56,324 bases of DNA from Spirochaetia bacterium (GTDB lineage: Bacteria > Spirochaetota > Spirochaetia > DAHUYW01), in NCBI GenBank assembly GCA_030041455.1, contig JASHNV010000146.1:74174-130497 (forward strand), given 5' to 3'. The position numbers and the translations under genes are program-made. How positions within the stretch are numbered: position 1 is the stretch's first letter; every line of letters begins with the position of its first letter. Positions 7,913 through 15,724 of this stretch are shown here, piece by piece. The notes below the pieces were generated by a model. It saw only the letters and a list, made by a program, of their open reading frames with translations, searched no databases and had not been told where the DNA came from.

Positions 7913-8719
7913 ATGGAGTCGGGCGATAGGCCTCCGTTCGACCTCTCGGGACGGGTGGCGATGGTCACCGGCGCGAGCAGGGGCCTCGGCCAGTACCTCG
8001 GTCGAGCGCTCGCCCGCGCCGGCGCGGACCTCGTCATCACGAGCAGGAGTAAGGAGTCGCTCCGCCCCTTCGCGGCGGAGATCGAGGCGCTCGGGAGCAG
8101 GGCGCTGCCGCTCGCGCTCGACGTGCGGGACCACGCGAGCATCCGGGAAGGGGTCAAAGCGGCGTTCGGTCACTTCGGGCGGCTCGACATTCTCGTCAAC
8201 AACGCCGGATGCAACGTGAGGAAGCGGGCGGTCGACGTCACCTGGGACGACTGGAATCTCGTCCTTGACACGAACTTGAGGGGCGCCTTCTTCGTCGCCC
8301 AGGAGGTCGCCCGCGGCGGGATGATCGAGTCCCGCCGCGGGCGCATCATCAACGTCGGCTCGGAGACCTGCGTCGCGGGCTACGCCGGCCTCGGACCCTA
8401 CGGGGCGAGCCGCGGCGGCATCAAGCAGCTTACGATGAGCCTCGCCCACGATTGGGGGGAGTACGGGATCACGGTGAACTGCCTCGCGCCGGGCTGGTTC
8501 AAAACCGCCCAGAACGCCGTGCTCTATGAGGACTCAGGCTGGGTCGAGTACCTGAACGAGCGGATTCCGCTCGGCCGTCCCGGCGCGCCCGGCGATCTCG
8601 GCGGCGCGCTGCTCTTCCTCGCCTCCGAGGAGAGCGCCTACGTCACGGGGCAGACGCTCCTCGTCGACGGCGGGCTCTCGGTCGGCGCGCTCAGGGCGCT
8701 CCCGCGCGCGAGGGCCTAA
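7913..8719 (+). CDS. Short-chain dehydrogenase/reductase (gluconate 5-dehydrogenase-like)
   Basis: A 268-aa Rossmann enzyme. The cofactor loop is TGASRGLG (residues 19-26), followed by NNAG (97-100), the catalytic serine at S150 (NVGSE) and tyrosine at Y163. The residue four after the tyrosine, normally lysine in YxxxK, is arginine (R167, in PYGASRGG). The overall pattern, including VTGQTLLVDGG near the end, resembles the sugar-acid 5-keto reductase group, which interconverts gluconate-type sugar acids with NAD(P)H. Its stop overlaps the stop of the convergent gene by three bases. Confidence 0.85.
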   Translation: MESGDRPPFDLSGRVAMVTGASRGLGQYLGRALARAGADLVITSRSKESLRPFAAEIEALGSRALPLALDVRDHASIREGVKAAFGHFGRLDILVNNAGCNVRKRAVDVTWDDWNLVLDTNLRGAFFVAQEVARGGMIESRRGRIINVGSETCVAGYAGLGPYGASRGGIKQLTMSLAHDWGEYGITVNCLAPGWFKTAQNAVLYEDSGWVEYLNERIPLGRPGAPGDLGGALLFLASEESAYVTGQTLLVDGGLSVGALRALPRARA

Positions 8720-9744
8720 GGGGAGGCCGTGTACACGGAGACCTCGCCGGAGGCTTGGTTGGTCGCGAAGATGTGGTCCGCGCTGTTGTGCTCGACGACG
8801 ATCATGTTCGCCGCGGCGTTCCCTGAGTCGACGCAGACCCGAAGCGGATCGCCCTCGAGACCGGAGGCGAAGCGAAAGAGGAGGAGCTCGCGGCCGCCCG
8901 AGCGGTTGCTCACGAGCACCGTCGGCTTCCCGTCGAGGAGACCGACCCACAGGCAGTGGCCGAAGGAGAGCTCGGTGCTCCACGCCTTCCGCCACTCGCC
9001 CGAAGCGAGCTTATAGAGATTGAGGCTGTCGCCGTGAAAGGGCTCGATCGTGAGGAGCTCCTCCGCGCCGTCGCCGTCGACGTCGCCGAGCGCGGTCTCG
9101 CTGATCTCGCGGCGAAGGAGCTGCGACCAGTCCCAGCCTTCGCCGGGCTCCTCCAGGTCGAGCGCGAAGAGCCCCTCGGCGCCGGAGACGAAGACCGTCC
9201 GGCGGCCGCGCAGGGGCGCGACGACGAGCCCATGGTTGCGGTGGATCCCGCTCAGGACCGGCGAGAGCTCGAAGGCGCCGTCGCGCTCGGCGGGCAGTCG
9301 GCCCGCGTAGACGGCGCCCGGCCGAGTCCAGTCCTCGGGGCTCTCCTTGTCGGAGGCGAGCGCCGCGGCGATGAGGTAGCGGCCCGAAGGCCGCTCGACG
9401 ACCTCGATGCGATGGCCGAAGGGGAGCGCCGCGACGCGCGTCGCCTCCCATGCGTCCGGGAGCCGGGGCCGGATACGATAGACGCCGCCGTCGCGAAACT
9501 TGTAGCCGAGGAAGCATCCCATGACCGCGAGAACCTCGCCGGGTCTCCCGGGCTCCGGGATGAGCGCCATGCAGCCGCCGGGCCCGGGAACCATCGTCGT
9601 CGCCTCCCGGTAGGGCGGGCGGGAGATGAGCACCGGTCCGTGGTCTTCCGTCGCCGCGATCACGCACCTCTCGCCCCGGACTTGGACGGCGCCGAGCGCG
9701 TAGGGCATCGTCAGGGCGCACAGCGCGCGCTTGGTGAATTGCAT
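8716..9744 (-). CDS. Unrecognised beta-propeller-like protein with one FG-GAP-like loop
   Basis: A 342-aa protein of no family I can name. It is rich in short beta strands and contains an Asp-rich loop ALGDVDGDGAEELLTIE (about residues 212-228), the calcium-binding pattern of FG-GAP/VCBS repeats. No signal peptide, so it is probably cytoplasmic. A GGGAGG ribosome-binding site six nt before ATG 9744 fixes the start. It is convergent with the SDR gene and divergent, across 63 bp, from a hydroxyacid reductase. The neighbours suggest a link to sugar-acid metabolism, but this is only context. Confidence 0.6.
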   Translation of the reverse strand: MQFTKRALCALTMPYALGAVQVRGERCVIAATEDHGPVLISRPPYREATTMVPGPGGCMALIPEPGRPGEVLAVMGCFLGYKFRDGGVYRIRPRLPDAWEATRVAALPFGHRIEVVERPSGRYLIAAALASDKESPEDWTRPGAVYAGRLPAERDGAFELSPVLSGIHRNHGLVVAPLRGRRTVFVSGAEGLFALDLEEPGEGWDWSQLLRREISETALGDVDGDGAEELLTIEPFHGDSLNLYKLASGEWRKAWSTELSFGHCLWVGLLDGKPTVLVSNRSGGRELLLFRFASGLEGDPLRVCVDSGNAAANMIVVEHNSADHIFATNQASGEVSVYTASP

Positions 9745-9807
9745 GGTCTGCCTCCCGTCCGGAGAGATTGCACCGGGAGGTCCCGATTGGGCAAGAGGAG
9801 CCCGGTC

Positions 9808-10710
9808 ATGGAGGAAGCGATGGAAGAGAGCGTCGGATTCGTAGGGCTCGGGGTCATGGGACGGCCGATGGCGGAGAATCTCTCGAAGAGCCTGTCGGTG
9901 GTCGGCTTCGACATCGAGGCGTCGCGATTCGAGGGACTCCCGCGGCTGAAGCGCGCGGAGAGCGTCGGGGCGGTCGGCTCGCAGTGCGGCGTCGTGTGCC
10001 TTTCGCTCCCGAACGCGGCCGTCGTCGAGAGCGTGGTTCTCGCTCCCGACGGGCTCGCCGCGAGCTTGAAGCGAGGCTCGGTCCTCGTCGACCTCAGCAC
10101 GAACCTGCCGTCGGTCTCCCGGCGCATCGCGGCGCGCCTCGCGGAGCGCGGAATCGAGTTCGCCGACGCGCCGGTGAGCGGCGGGGAGGCCGGAGCTCGC
10201 TCGGCGAGCCTCGCGGTCATGGTGGGCTCCTCGAAGGAGACCTTCAAGCGCGTCGCTCCGATCCTCTCGCTCGTCGGGAAGTCGGTGATCAGGGTAGGGG
10301 AGGTCGGAGCCGGCGGTACCGCGAAGCTCGTCAACAACATGATCGTCGCCGCCGCCTTCGCCGTCATCGCGGAGGGCTTTGCGCTCGCGGAGAAGAACGG
10401 CCTCGCGTTGGGCGAGCTCTACGAGGCGATCAAGAGCGGCTGGGCCGGATCGAAGGTCCTCGACGTGAGCGCCGCCGCGATCGGAGCGGGCGACTACACG
10501 CCCGGAGGGACGATCGACATGATGGAGAAGGATCTCTCCTACGCGAGGCTCCTTGCCGCCGAGGGGAGCGTTCCGATCCCGATCTCCGCCCTCGCCCACG
10601 AGGTGTTCGTCGCCGGCAAGGCCGCGGGCCGCGGCGCTTTCTCCCAACCCGCCATCATCGAGCTCTGGCGGAGGCTGGGCGGAGAGCGGCCGACGGAGGC
10701 GGCGCATTAG
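9808..10710 (+). CDS. 3-hydroxyisobutyrate dehydrogenase family reductase (tartronate-semialdehyde reductase-like)
   Basis: A 300-aa beta-hydroxyacid dehydrogenase. It shows the N-terminal NAD(P) loop GFVGLGVMGRPMAENL, the substrate motif DAPVSGGEAGA (about 121-131) and the catalytic lysine K173 in GGTAKLVNNMI. Family members reduce 2- or 3-carbon semialdehydes (tartronate semialdehyde, succinic semialdehyde) or oxidise 3-hydroxyisobutyrate; the exact substrate is unclear. ATG 9808 has a GAGGAG site at good spacing. A second in-frame ATG at 9820 with its own GGAGGA is also possible. Together with the SDR upstream it could form a sugar-acid salvage set. Confidence 0.85.
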   Translation: MEEAMEESVGFVGLGVMGRPMAENLSKSLSVVGFDIEASRFEGLPRLKRAESVGAVGSQCGVVCLSLPNAAVVESVVLAPDGLAASLKRGSVLVDLSTNLPSVSRRIAARLAERGIEFADAPVSGGEAGARSASLAVMVGSSKETFKRVAPILSLVGKSVIRVGEVGAGGTAKLVNNMIVAAAFAVIAEGFALAEKNGLALGELYEAIKSGWAGSKVLDVSAAAIGAGDYTPGGTIDMMEKDLSYARLLAAEGSVPIPISALAHEVFVAGKAAGRGAFSQPAIIELWRRLGGERPTEAAH

Positions 10711-10782
10711 CTCCTCGCCGGGGCCCAGGCGCGAGCGCCCTCGCGCGCGGGAAGCGGGCCCGGGCGCCTCGGGAGCGCGAGC

Positions 10783-11358
10783 TTAAGGCCCCTTCGGACC
10801 CTCGGACGAATCGGCCAGAAGCTGCGCCGACACGACGTAGTCGAGCTCGGGAAACTCGGCTCGGAGGTAGGCGTTGCCCTCGCGCTGCAGCCGCCCCTGA
10901 TCGGGGCCGGCTCCGCGCGGCGCTCCCTCGCCGTAGGAGCTGTACAGGCTGTCGATGTGCTCGATCCCGGCGATCACCTCGGCAAACGGAGAGAAGCCCA
11001 TCGCGTCGAGCCTGCCGTTGTCCGCGAAATTGATGAACAGCTGGGTCGTCCTCGTGTTCGGGCCGGCCATGGCGAAGCTGATTGTGCCGCGTCGGTTCGA
11101 CGCCCGGACGGGATCGTCCTGGATCGCGCTCGCTCGCCATTTCGCGGCGACTTCGGGGACTCCGGAGATCCCGAACTGCGCGACGAAGCCGTCGAGAACC
11201 CGAAAGAAGGCGACCTCGGAGAAGAAGCCGCCTGCAACGAGCTCGCGGAAGCGCTCGGCGCCGAGCGGCGCCCAATCGGGGTGAACGAGAACATCCACCG
11301 GGCCCTTCGTCGTCTCTAGGCGCGCCCGGAATTGCTCCTGGGGTAGTTGATCTGGCAT
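10783..11358 (-). CDS. Cyclophilin-type peptidyl-prolyl cis-trans isomerase
   Basis: A 191-aa cyclophilin without a signal peptide. The active-site segments are FFRVLDGFVAQFGISG (Phe, Arg and Gln of the catalytic groove), FAMAGPNTRTTQLFINF and FSPFAEVIAG. It catalyses proline isomerisation in folding proteins. ATG 11358 follows a strong AAGGAGG; the longer frame from 11403 lacks such a site. It lies 103 bp downstream of the MgtE-N/CBS gene on the same strand and is convergent with the reductase, separated by a GC-rich, hairpin-prone 70 bp. Confidence 0.85.
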   Translation of the reverse strand: MPDQLPQEQFRARLETTKGPVDVLVHPDWAPLGAERFRELVAGGFFSEVAFFRVLDGFVAQFGISGVPEVAAKWRASAIQDDPVRASNRRGTISFAMAGPNTRTTQLFINFADNGRLDAMGFSPFAEVIAGIEHIDSLYSSYGEGAPRGAGPDQGRLQREGNAYLRAEFPELDYVVSAQLLADSSEGPKGP

Positions 11359-11461
11359 CGTTCCTCCTTGTGCCATGCTTTCCTTCGGGGAGGCGAGACG
11401 CAACCTTGCCGGCCTCCCCGGACCTCGAGTCCCGGGCGTCGCGCGGCGCGACGGCCCGTCC

Positions 11462-12727
11462 TCAATCCACGACGCGGTGGCGCAGCTGCATGATATCGCG
11501 AAAGAGCACGACCCCCTTTAAGAGCTTGGCCGTGTCGAGGATGGGCAGCGCCCGGTAGCCGTAGCGCTGGAAGGCGTCCTGCGCGTCGCGCAGCGTGTCG
11601 TCCGGCGACAGGCTCACGACCGAGCTGTTCATCACGTCCTTGAGCGCCCGTGAAGGCTCCCGGAGGAGGAGATCCCTGAGATCCACGATCCCGCAAATCC
11701 GGCGCTCCGGGGTGTGCACGAAGATATAGTGGATGAAGTCCATGCCCGCCGCAAGGGCCGGGAAGCCGTCGCGGACCGCGCCGATCCGCTCGTGCTCCGA
11801 GACCGAGATGACGCGGCCCGTCGCGTAGGAGAGGATCGCACTTTTCTCCTCGTGCAGGATCGCCTCGACCTTCGCTCGGAGATCCGCTTGAATGAGATCG
11901 AGTATCGCCTGCGCGTCCACGCGCGAAAGGGCCGACAATACGTCGGCGGCCTGCGGAGGGGTCATCTGGTCGACGAGCTCGGCGACCTCGCGCGGAGCGT
12001 GAAGGGAAATAATCCGACGCTGAAAGCTCGGTTCGATCTCCTCGAGAGTGTCCGAAGCGGTCTCCACGTCAAGCTGCTTGAGGAGCGTGGAGCGCTGGTC
12101 GTCGGACAGCTGCTCGATGATGTCGGCAAGATCCACCGGAGGCATGTCGGCGACGCTCTTCCTCAGCGCGTTGAGCTTGACGTCTCCTCGGAAGCTCCCG
12201 ATCGTCTCGGGCAGGGGCATGATGTAGACCCAGGAGACAAGGTCCTCTTCGACGTGAAGCAGGTCCGCCATCCAACCGAGGCGCAGACGTCGAAAGAAAA
12301 CGCGGCGTCCGAGATCGACCCCGCTCACGTAGAACTTGCGTCCCACCTGGAGAATCGTCACATCGAATACGACCGAGACTTCGCGGTCTTCCATGTCGAT
12401 CACTTTCTTATTCAAGATGAAATCCCGCGCAAGCAGATTCCCCTCCGCCAGGTTCGGCATGGCGAACTGCGCGAGCGACTCGATGGCGACATCGATGGCG
12501 CGTTCGCCGATGCCTATGACGTTTCCAATGGGAACCGACAGTTGGGGGTCGCCAAAGGAACGATGAACGAGGAAGTGCGTGACGTGCGGAATAGGAGCCC
12601 CCTCTTCAAAGATCAAGTCGGCGAGCTTTCCGATCCGTCTCCCGTTCCACATGACCTTTCTCCCGACGATGTCGCGCAGCCGGAATGTCCGGTTTGCGAC
12701 CGTGTTCGTTTCACTTGAGTTGCTCAT
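11462..12727 (-). CDS. PRC-barrel / MgtE-N / CBS domain protein, soluble partner of the Nramp-like transporter
   Basis: A 421-aa soluble protein. Two PRC-barrel-like beta segments (about residues 14-85 and 98-150, e.g. LRDIVGRKVMWNGRRIGKL) precede an MgtE N-terminal helical superhelix (about 188-290: PPVDLADIIEQLSDDQR and following repeats). A CBS pair follows (about 300-420, including LKDVMNSSVVSLSPDDTL). In MgtE channels the N and CBS domains sense cytosolic Mg2+ and gate the pore; here the MgtE membrane part is absent. It starts 13 bp after the transporter stop with a GAGGAG site, so the two are co-expressed. The likely role is a separate Mg2+-sensing regulator of that transporter; this is inference. 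Confidence 0.85.
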   Translation of the reverse strand: MSNSSETNTVANRTFRLRDIVGRKVMWNGRRIGKLADLIFEEGAPIPHVTHFLVHRSFGDPQLSVPIGNVIGIGERAIDVAIESLAQFAMPNLAEGNLLARDFILNKKVIDMEDREVSVVFDVTILQVGRKFYVSGVDLGRRVFFRRLRLGWMADLLHVEEDLVSWVYIMPLPETIGSFRGDVKLNALRKSVADMPPVDLADIIEQLSDDQRSTLLKQLDVETASDTLEEIEPSFQRRIISLHAPREVAELVDQMTPPQAADVLSALSRVDAQAILDLIQADLRAKVEAILHEEKSAILSYATGRVISVSEHERIGAVRDGFPALAAGMDFIHYIFVHTPERRICGIVDLRDLLLREPSRALKDVMNSSVVSLSPDDTLRDAQDAFQRYGYRALPILDTAKLLKGVVLFRDIMQLRHRVVD

Positions 12728-12740
12728 GTCTTTCTCCTCC

Positions 12741-14420
12741 TCAGTGTCCCGAAACGACGAGAACGAACTTAAAGACCAAAAGACCGACGAGAACCAGCAA
12801 ATAAAGACGAAGCATGAACAGCGCGAACTTCACGGCTCCCGTCATCTTGATGGTCGGAACGGCATAACGGCTTCTTACCTCCCGCAGACGAACGCTCAAC
12901 CCGGATATTTTCGAGAGCCAGCGTATCGGCAGGAACACGACGGAAAGCGCCCGGCCCACGGGTTTCAGCAGAACGAAGAGCGCCTTGCCGCCGGCGGCGG
13001 ACGCCTTCCCGATCCCCGACGCGAGCGGCTTGAGCCCGGCTCGAACCGGCCTAAACAGCAGCGATAGAATTGCGACGGCGGCAAGCGCCGCGACGACGAG
13101 GAAAGCCACGTTGCTTCCGAGGTCGGCAAGGAACGGGAGGGTCGGTCCGTTGCCGGAAAACCAGTCCGGAAAGATGGCGCTCAGCGCGTAGAGAGTCGAC
13201 ATGACGATGATCGCCGCGACGATAAAGGTCACGATGACGTTCTGGCCGACGGTGTTCCGCAGCCTGTCGCCCATGAGTTTCCTGTCGTTGAGGAGAAGAA
13301 GCAGGAACACGAGCGCCGAGGGAAGGAGCGTGACGGCGACCACCTGGACGAAGAGCGTGATAAGCACGAGAGGAGCCTTCGGGATCAACACGATCGAACC
13401 GGCAAGAGCGAGCAGCATGATGTAGACGACATAGAACCAAGGCGACTCTCGGATCTTGCGGTTCAGGGAATGCGCCCAACCGAAGACCTCGCCCCACGCC
13501 CACGAGGATGCGAGCGATATGCACACCGCTCCGAGGAGCCCGGCGTCGAACAGACCGATCGCCATGAAGGTTCCCACCCATTGGCTGGTTTTCATCATCT
13601 CTCGGGAGGCCTGCGCCGCGTCGTCGATGTTCTGGCCGTAGAGAAGCGTTCCCGTGGAGACAACGATAAAAATCGCGGTCAAGACGGTGAAGATCGATCC
13701 GATCAACGTGTCGATCTTGCTCCACCGGACGTCCTTTTCCTGCAGGCCCTTGTCGACGACGGCGCTTTGCTGGAAGAAGATCATCCATGGAGCGATGGTC
13801 GTGCCGATGTTGGCCATGATGAAAAAGAAGAACTGGTTGTTGAAGCCGCCGGGGATATTGGGCACCATGCCGCCGAATACCGCCCTTGGATCGGGATGGA
13901 CCATGAAGGCCATCGGGATGTAGATCAGGTTAAGAACGCAAAAGCCGATCGTGATTTTCTCCCACGTCCAGTACTTTCCGCTCAGGATGATCACGCTCAT
14001 CAGCACAAGGACCCCTAGCACGGTGAGCCACCGCGGTACGCCGAAGATTCCCATGGCCGAGGTCATGCCGCTAAACTCCGTGACCTGCGTAAGCCAGTCG
14101 GTCAGCACAAGATCTAGGAGCGAAAACCAGCCCCAAAACAGACCGAACGCTCCGAAAATGGCCTCCGCGTGGCCGTGCTTGGTGACCACGCCAAGCCGAA
14201 CGGTCATCTCCTGGACGAAGTAGGCCACCGGCAGAAGCAAGATGAGGAACCAATTGAGCTTGGAGCCGTATGAGGCGCCGGTAGCCGCGTACGTGGTGAT
14301 GCCGCCAGCGTCGTTGTCCGCGATCATGACGATGAATCCCGGACCTGCGACGATAAAGAAGAGAACGAGCGCTTTGCGAGAGCGCTGTACCCAATAGTAA
14401 ACTCTGGTGAAAAAGCTCAT
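12741..14420 (-). CDS. Nramp-fold divalent metal transporter of Mg-type (NRMT-like)
   Basis: A 559-aa membrane protein with about 11-12 helices and an extra hydrophobic C-terminal helix. The Nramp core is clear (AGPGFIVMIADNDAGG at the first helix). The metal-site signatures differ from Mn/Fe Nramps. The helix-1 DPGN motif reads DAGG (D37-G40, Asn replaced by Gly), and the helix-6 A-x-x-M-P-H motif reads TTIAPWM (A210, W212: Met to Ala, His to Trp). These are the replacements described for the Mg2+-transporting NRMT group, in which the soft methionine ligand is lost. The neighbouring MgtE-N/CBS gene supports magnesium. ATG 14420 has a GGAGG site. Confidence 0.85.
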   Translation of the reverse strand: MSFFTRVYYWVQRSRKALVLFFIVAGPGFIVMIADNDAGGITTYAATGASYGSKLNWFLILLLPVAYFVQEMTVRLGVVTKHGHAEAIFGAFGLFWGWFSLLDLVLTDWLTQVTEFSGMTSAMGIFGVPRWLTVLGVLVLMSVIILSGKYWTWEKITIGFCVLNLIYIPMAFMVHPDPRAVFGGMVPNIPGGFNNQFFFFIMANIGTTIAPWMIFFQQSAVVDKGLQEKDVRWSKIDTLIGSIFTVLTAIFIVVSTGTLLYGQNIDDAAQASREMMKTSQWVGTFMAIGLFDAGLLGAVCISLASSWAWGEVFGWAHSLNRKIRESPWFYVVYIMLLALAGSIVLIPKAPLVLITLFVQVVAVTLLPSALVFLLLLLNDRKLMGDRLRNTVGQNVIVTFIVAAIIVMSTLYALSAIFPDWFSGNGPTLPFLADLGSNVAFLVVAALAAVAILSLLFRPVRAGLKPLASGIGKASAAGGKALFVLLKPVGRALSVVFLPIRWLSKISGLSVRLREVRSRYAVPTIKMTGAVKFALFMLRLYLLVLVGLLVFKFVLVVSGH

Positions 14421-14662
14421 GACGCGCCTCCGAAGAGAACTGAATGGTGCTCAGACCCGGAGGACGCTTGTGCGGGCGGGACGTCGACTATCGCGGGGAA
14501 TGTATGCTCGTGGAGACACTCCCGGGGACCGACGCCTCTTCCCCTCGACCGTCGGCCGGGTCGGCAAGAGAAATGGCCGTAGCACTACCGCTGGGATCCA
14601 CTGGGAACCTCCGCGAAACGAAGAATACGAGACTTATAACTCGATATCGCTCGAGCCGTCAA
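14421..14662 (-). promoter_or_regulatory. Promoter and long 5' leader of the Nramp-like operon
   Basis: On the reverse strand TTGACG (14662-14657), an 18-bp spacer and TATAAG (14638-14633) form a good sigma-70-type promoter. Transcription from about 14626 gives a leader of roughly 205 nt before the ATG at 14420. The leader is rich in short complementary segments. I compared it by eye with M-box and yybP-ykoY consensus motifs and found no convincing match, so it is listed as an unassigned leader. Confidence 0.45.
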
Positions 14663-14680
14663 GTTAAATCTTTTGGCGTG

Positions 14681-15349
14681 TCAGGAGCTCGGCGCGGCCA
14701 ACCGTCGCTCGACCGCCGTGCCGGCAAGCTTCGGATTCAGACCCGCGTAATCGTAGGCGGTCATCCCGTCGTCGCTTTTCAGCCGCGTTTTGGCGCCGGC
14801 GTCGAGCAGCGCCGCGACGACCTCGGGATTCTCGTTCGATTGAGCGGCAAGCATGAGGGCCGTCATGCCCTTCGCGTCGCGCGCGTCGATCGGAGCCCCG
14901 GAGGCGAGCAGCAGCTTGAGAATCTCGGGATTCGGATTGCCTCCGAGCGCGCCCGCCGCCCAGGCGAGCGGCGCGTCTCCGTCGACGTTCCGATCGGTCA
15001 CCCGGGCTCCGGCAGCGAGCAGCAGCGTAAGAACCTCGGGGTTCGAGTTGCCGCCCGCAGCCCACATGAGCGGCGTATCCCCGATGTCGTCTCGATCTTC
15101 CGCCCGCGCGCCGGCCCTGAGCAGCGCTCTCACCGCGTCTGTATTCGGGTTGGACGAGACCGCGTACATCAAAACCGTAAGCCCGTTGGAATCTCTTTCC
15201 CTGACGTTCGCCCCGCGCGCAATCGCATTCTGGATCTCCGATGCCGACGCGGTTCGTACGAGATTGATGAAGTCCAAGCCGTCGGACTGCTGAGCGAAAA
15301 GCAACGAACTACCGAAGAATACGATGCACGCCGAGAACAACCTCGCCAT
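14681..15349 (-). CDS. Exported ankyrin-repeat protein
   Basis: A 222-aa protein with a signal peptide (MARLFSACIVFFGSSLLFAQ) followed by five to six ankyrin repeats of about 33 residues. Each carries the GxTxLMxAA core, e.g. DIGDTPLMWAAGGN, KGMTALMLAAQSN and DDGMTAYDYAG. Ankyrin repeats mediate protein binding; no catalytic motif is present. The likely location is periplasmic. An AGGGAG site precedes ATG 15349. It is separated from the upstream LytR-family gene by 375 bp, and its own promoter is not obvious. Confidence 0.8.
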   Translation of the reverse strand: MARLFSACIVFFGSSLLFAQQSDGLDFINLVRTASASEIQNAIARGANVRERDSNGLTVLMYAVSSNPNTDAVRALLRAGARAEDRDDIGDTPLMWAAGGNSNPEVLTLLLAAGARVTDRNVDGDAPLAWAAGALGGNPNPEILKLLLASGAPIDARDAKGMTALMLAAQSNENPEVVAALLDAGAKTRLKSDDGMTAYDYAGLNPKLAGTAVERRLAAPSS

Positions 15350-15724
15350 TGTGCTCTCCCTCCGCTTTCGTCATTCAAGACGAACCTCAAGCGAGTTTAC
15401 CTCGCGGGTGACGCTGCGCCGGACACGCTCCCCGGCACGAGGCCAGGGCAACGATTCCGGTCGTGAGGACCAGCCGAGAAGACCGTTCAGATCGTTCTGT
15501 TCCTCTCGCGACCGATCGTGGTCGTTCCTTTTTTCCCCTCGCGCGCTTCTCCGGCACCTGCCCTTGATGCCTCTTTCCCGGCGATGTTGCTCGCCGCGGC
15601 TTGGACGGTTTCCCGGCCGCTTCCCCCCGTCCATTGTTGCCCATGGGGAGCGTCCTCGCCGACGCCTATCGGCCATCGATCGGTTTCCGCGCTGTCTCGC
15701 CTTCCGTCTCCCCGCCGAGCTGGT
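15350..15724. other. Gene-free stretch between the LCP and ankyrin genes
   Basis: All six frames give only arginine- or serine-rich shadow frames. A short hairpin (CGACC 15509-15513 with GGTCG 15520-15524) followed by a T-rich run to 15534 points along the + strand, where no gene precedes it. Nothing else recognised. Confidence 0.4.

Noticed and set aside
14421-14638. M-box riboswitch
   Set aside because: Only scattered similarity to the consensus; core elements such as the GUUAGGUGAGGCUCC block are not present.
15509-15534. Intrinsic terminator
   Set aside because: The hairpin plus T-run points along the + strand, but no + strand gene precedes it. It is kept only as a note in the gap entry.
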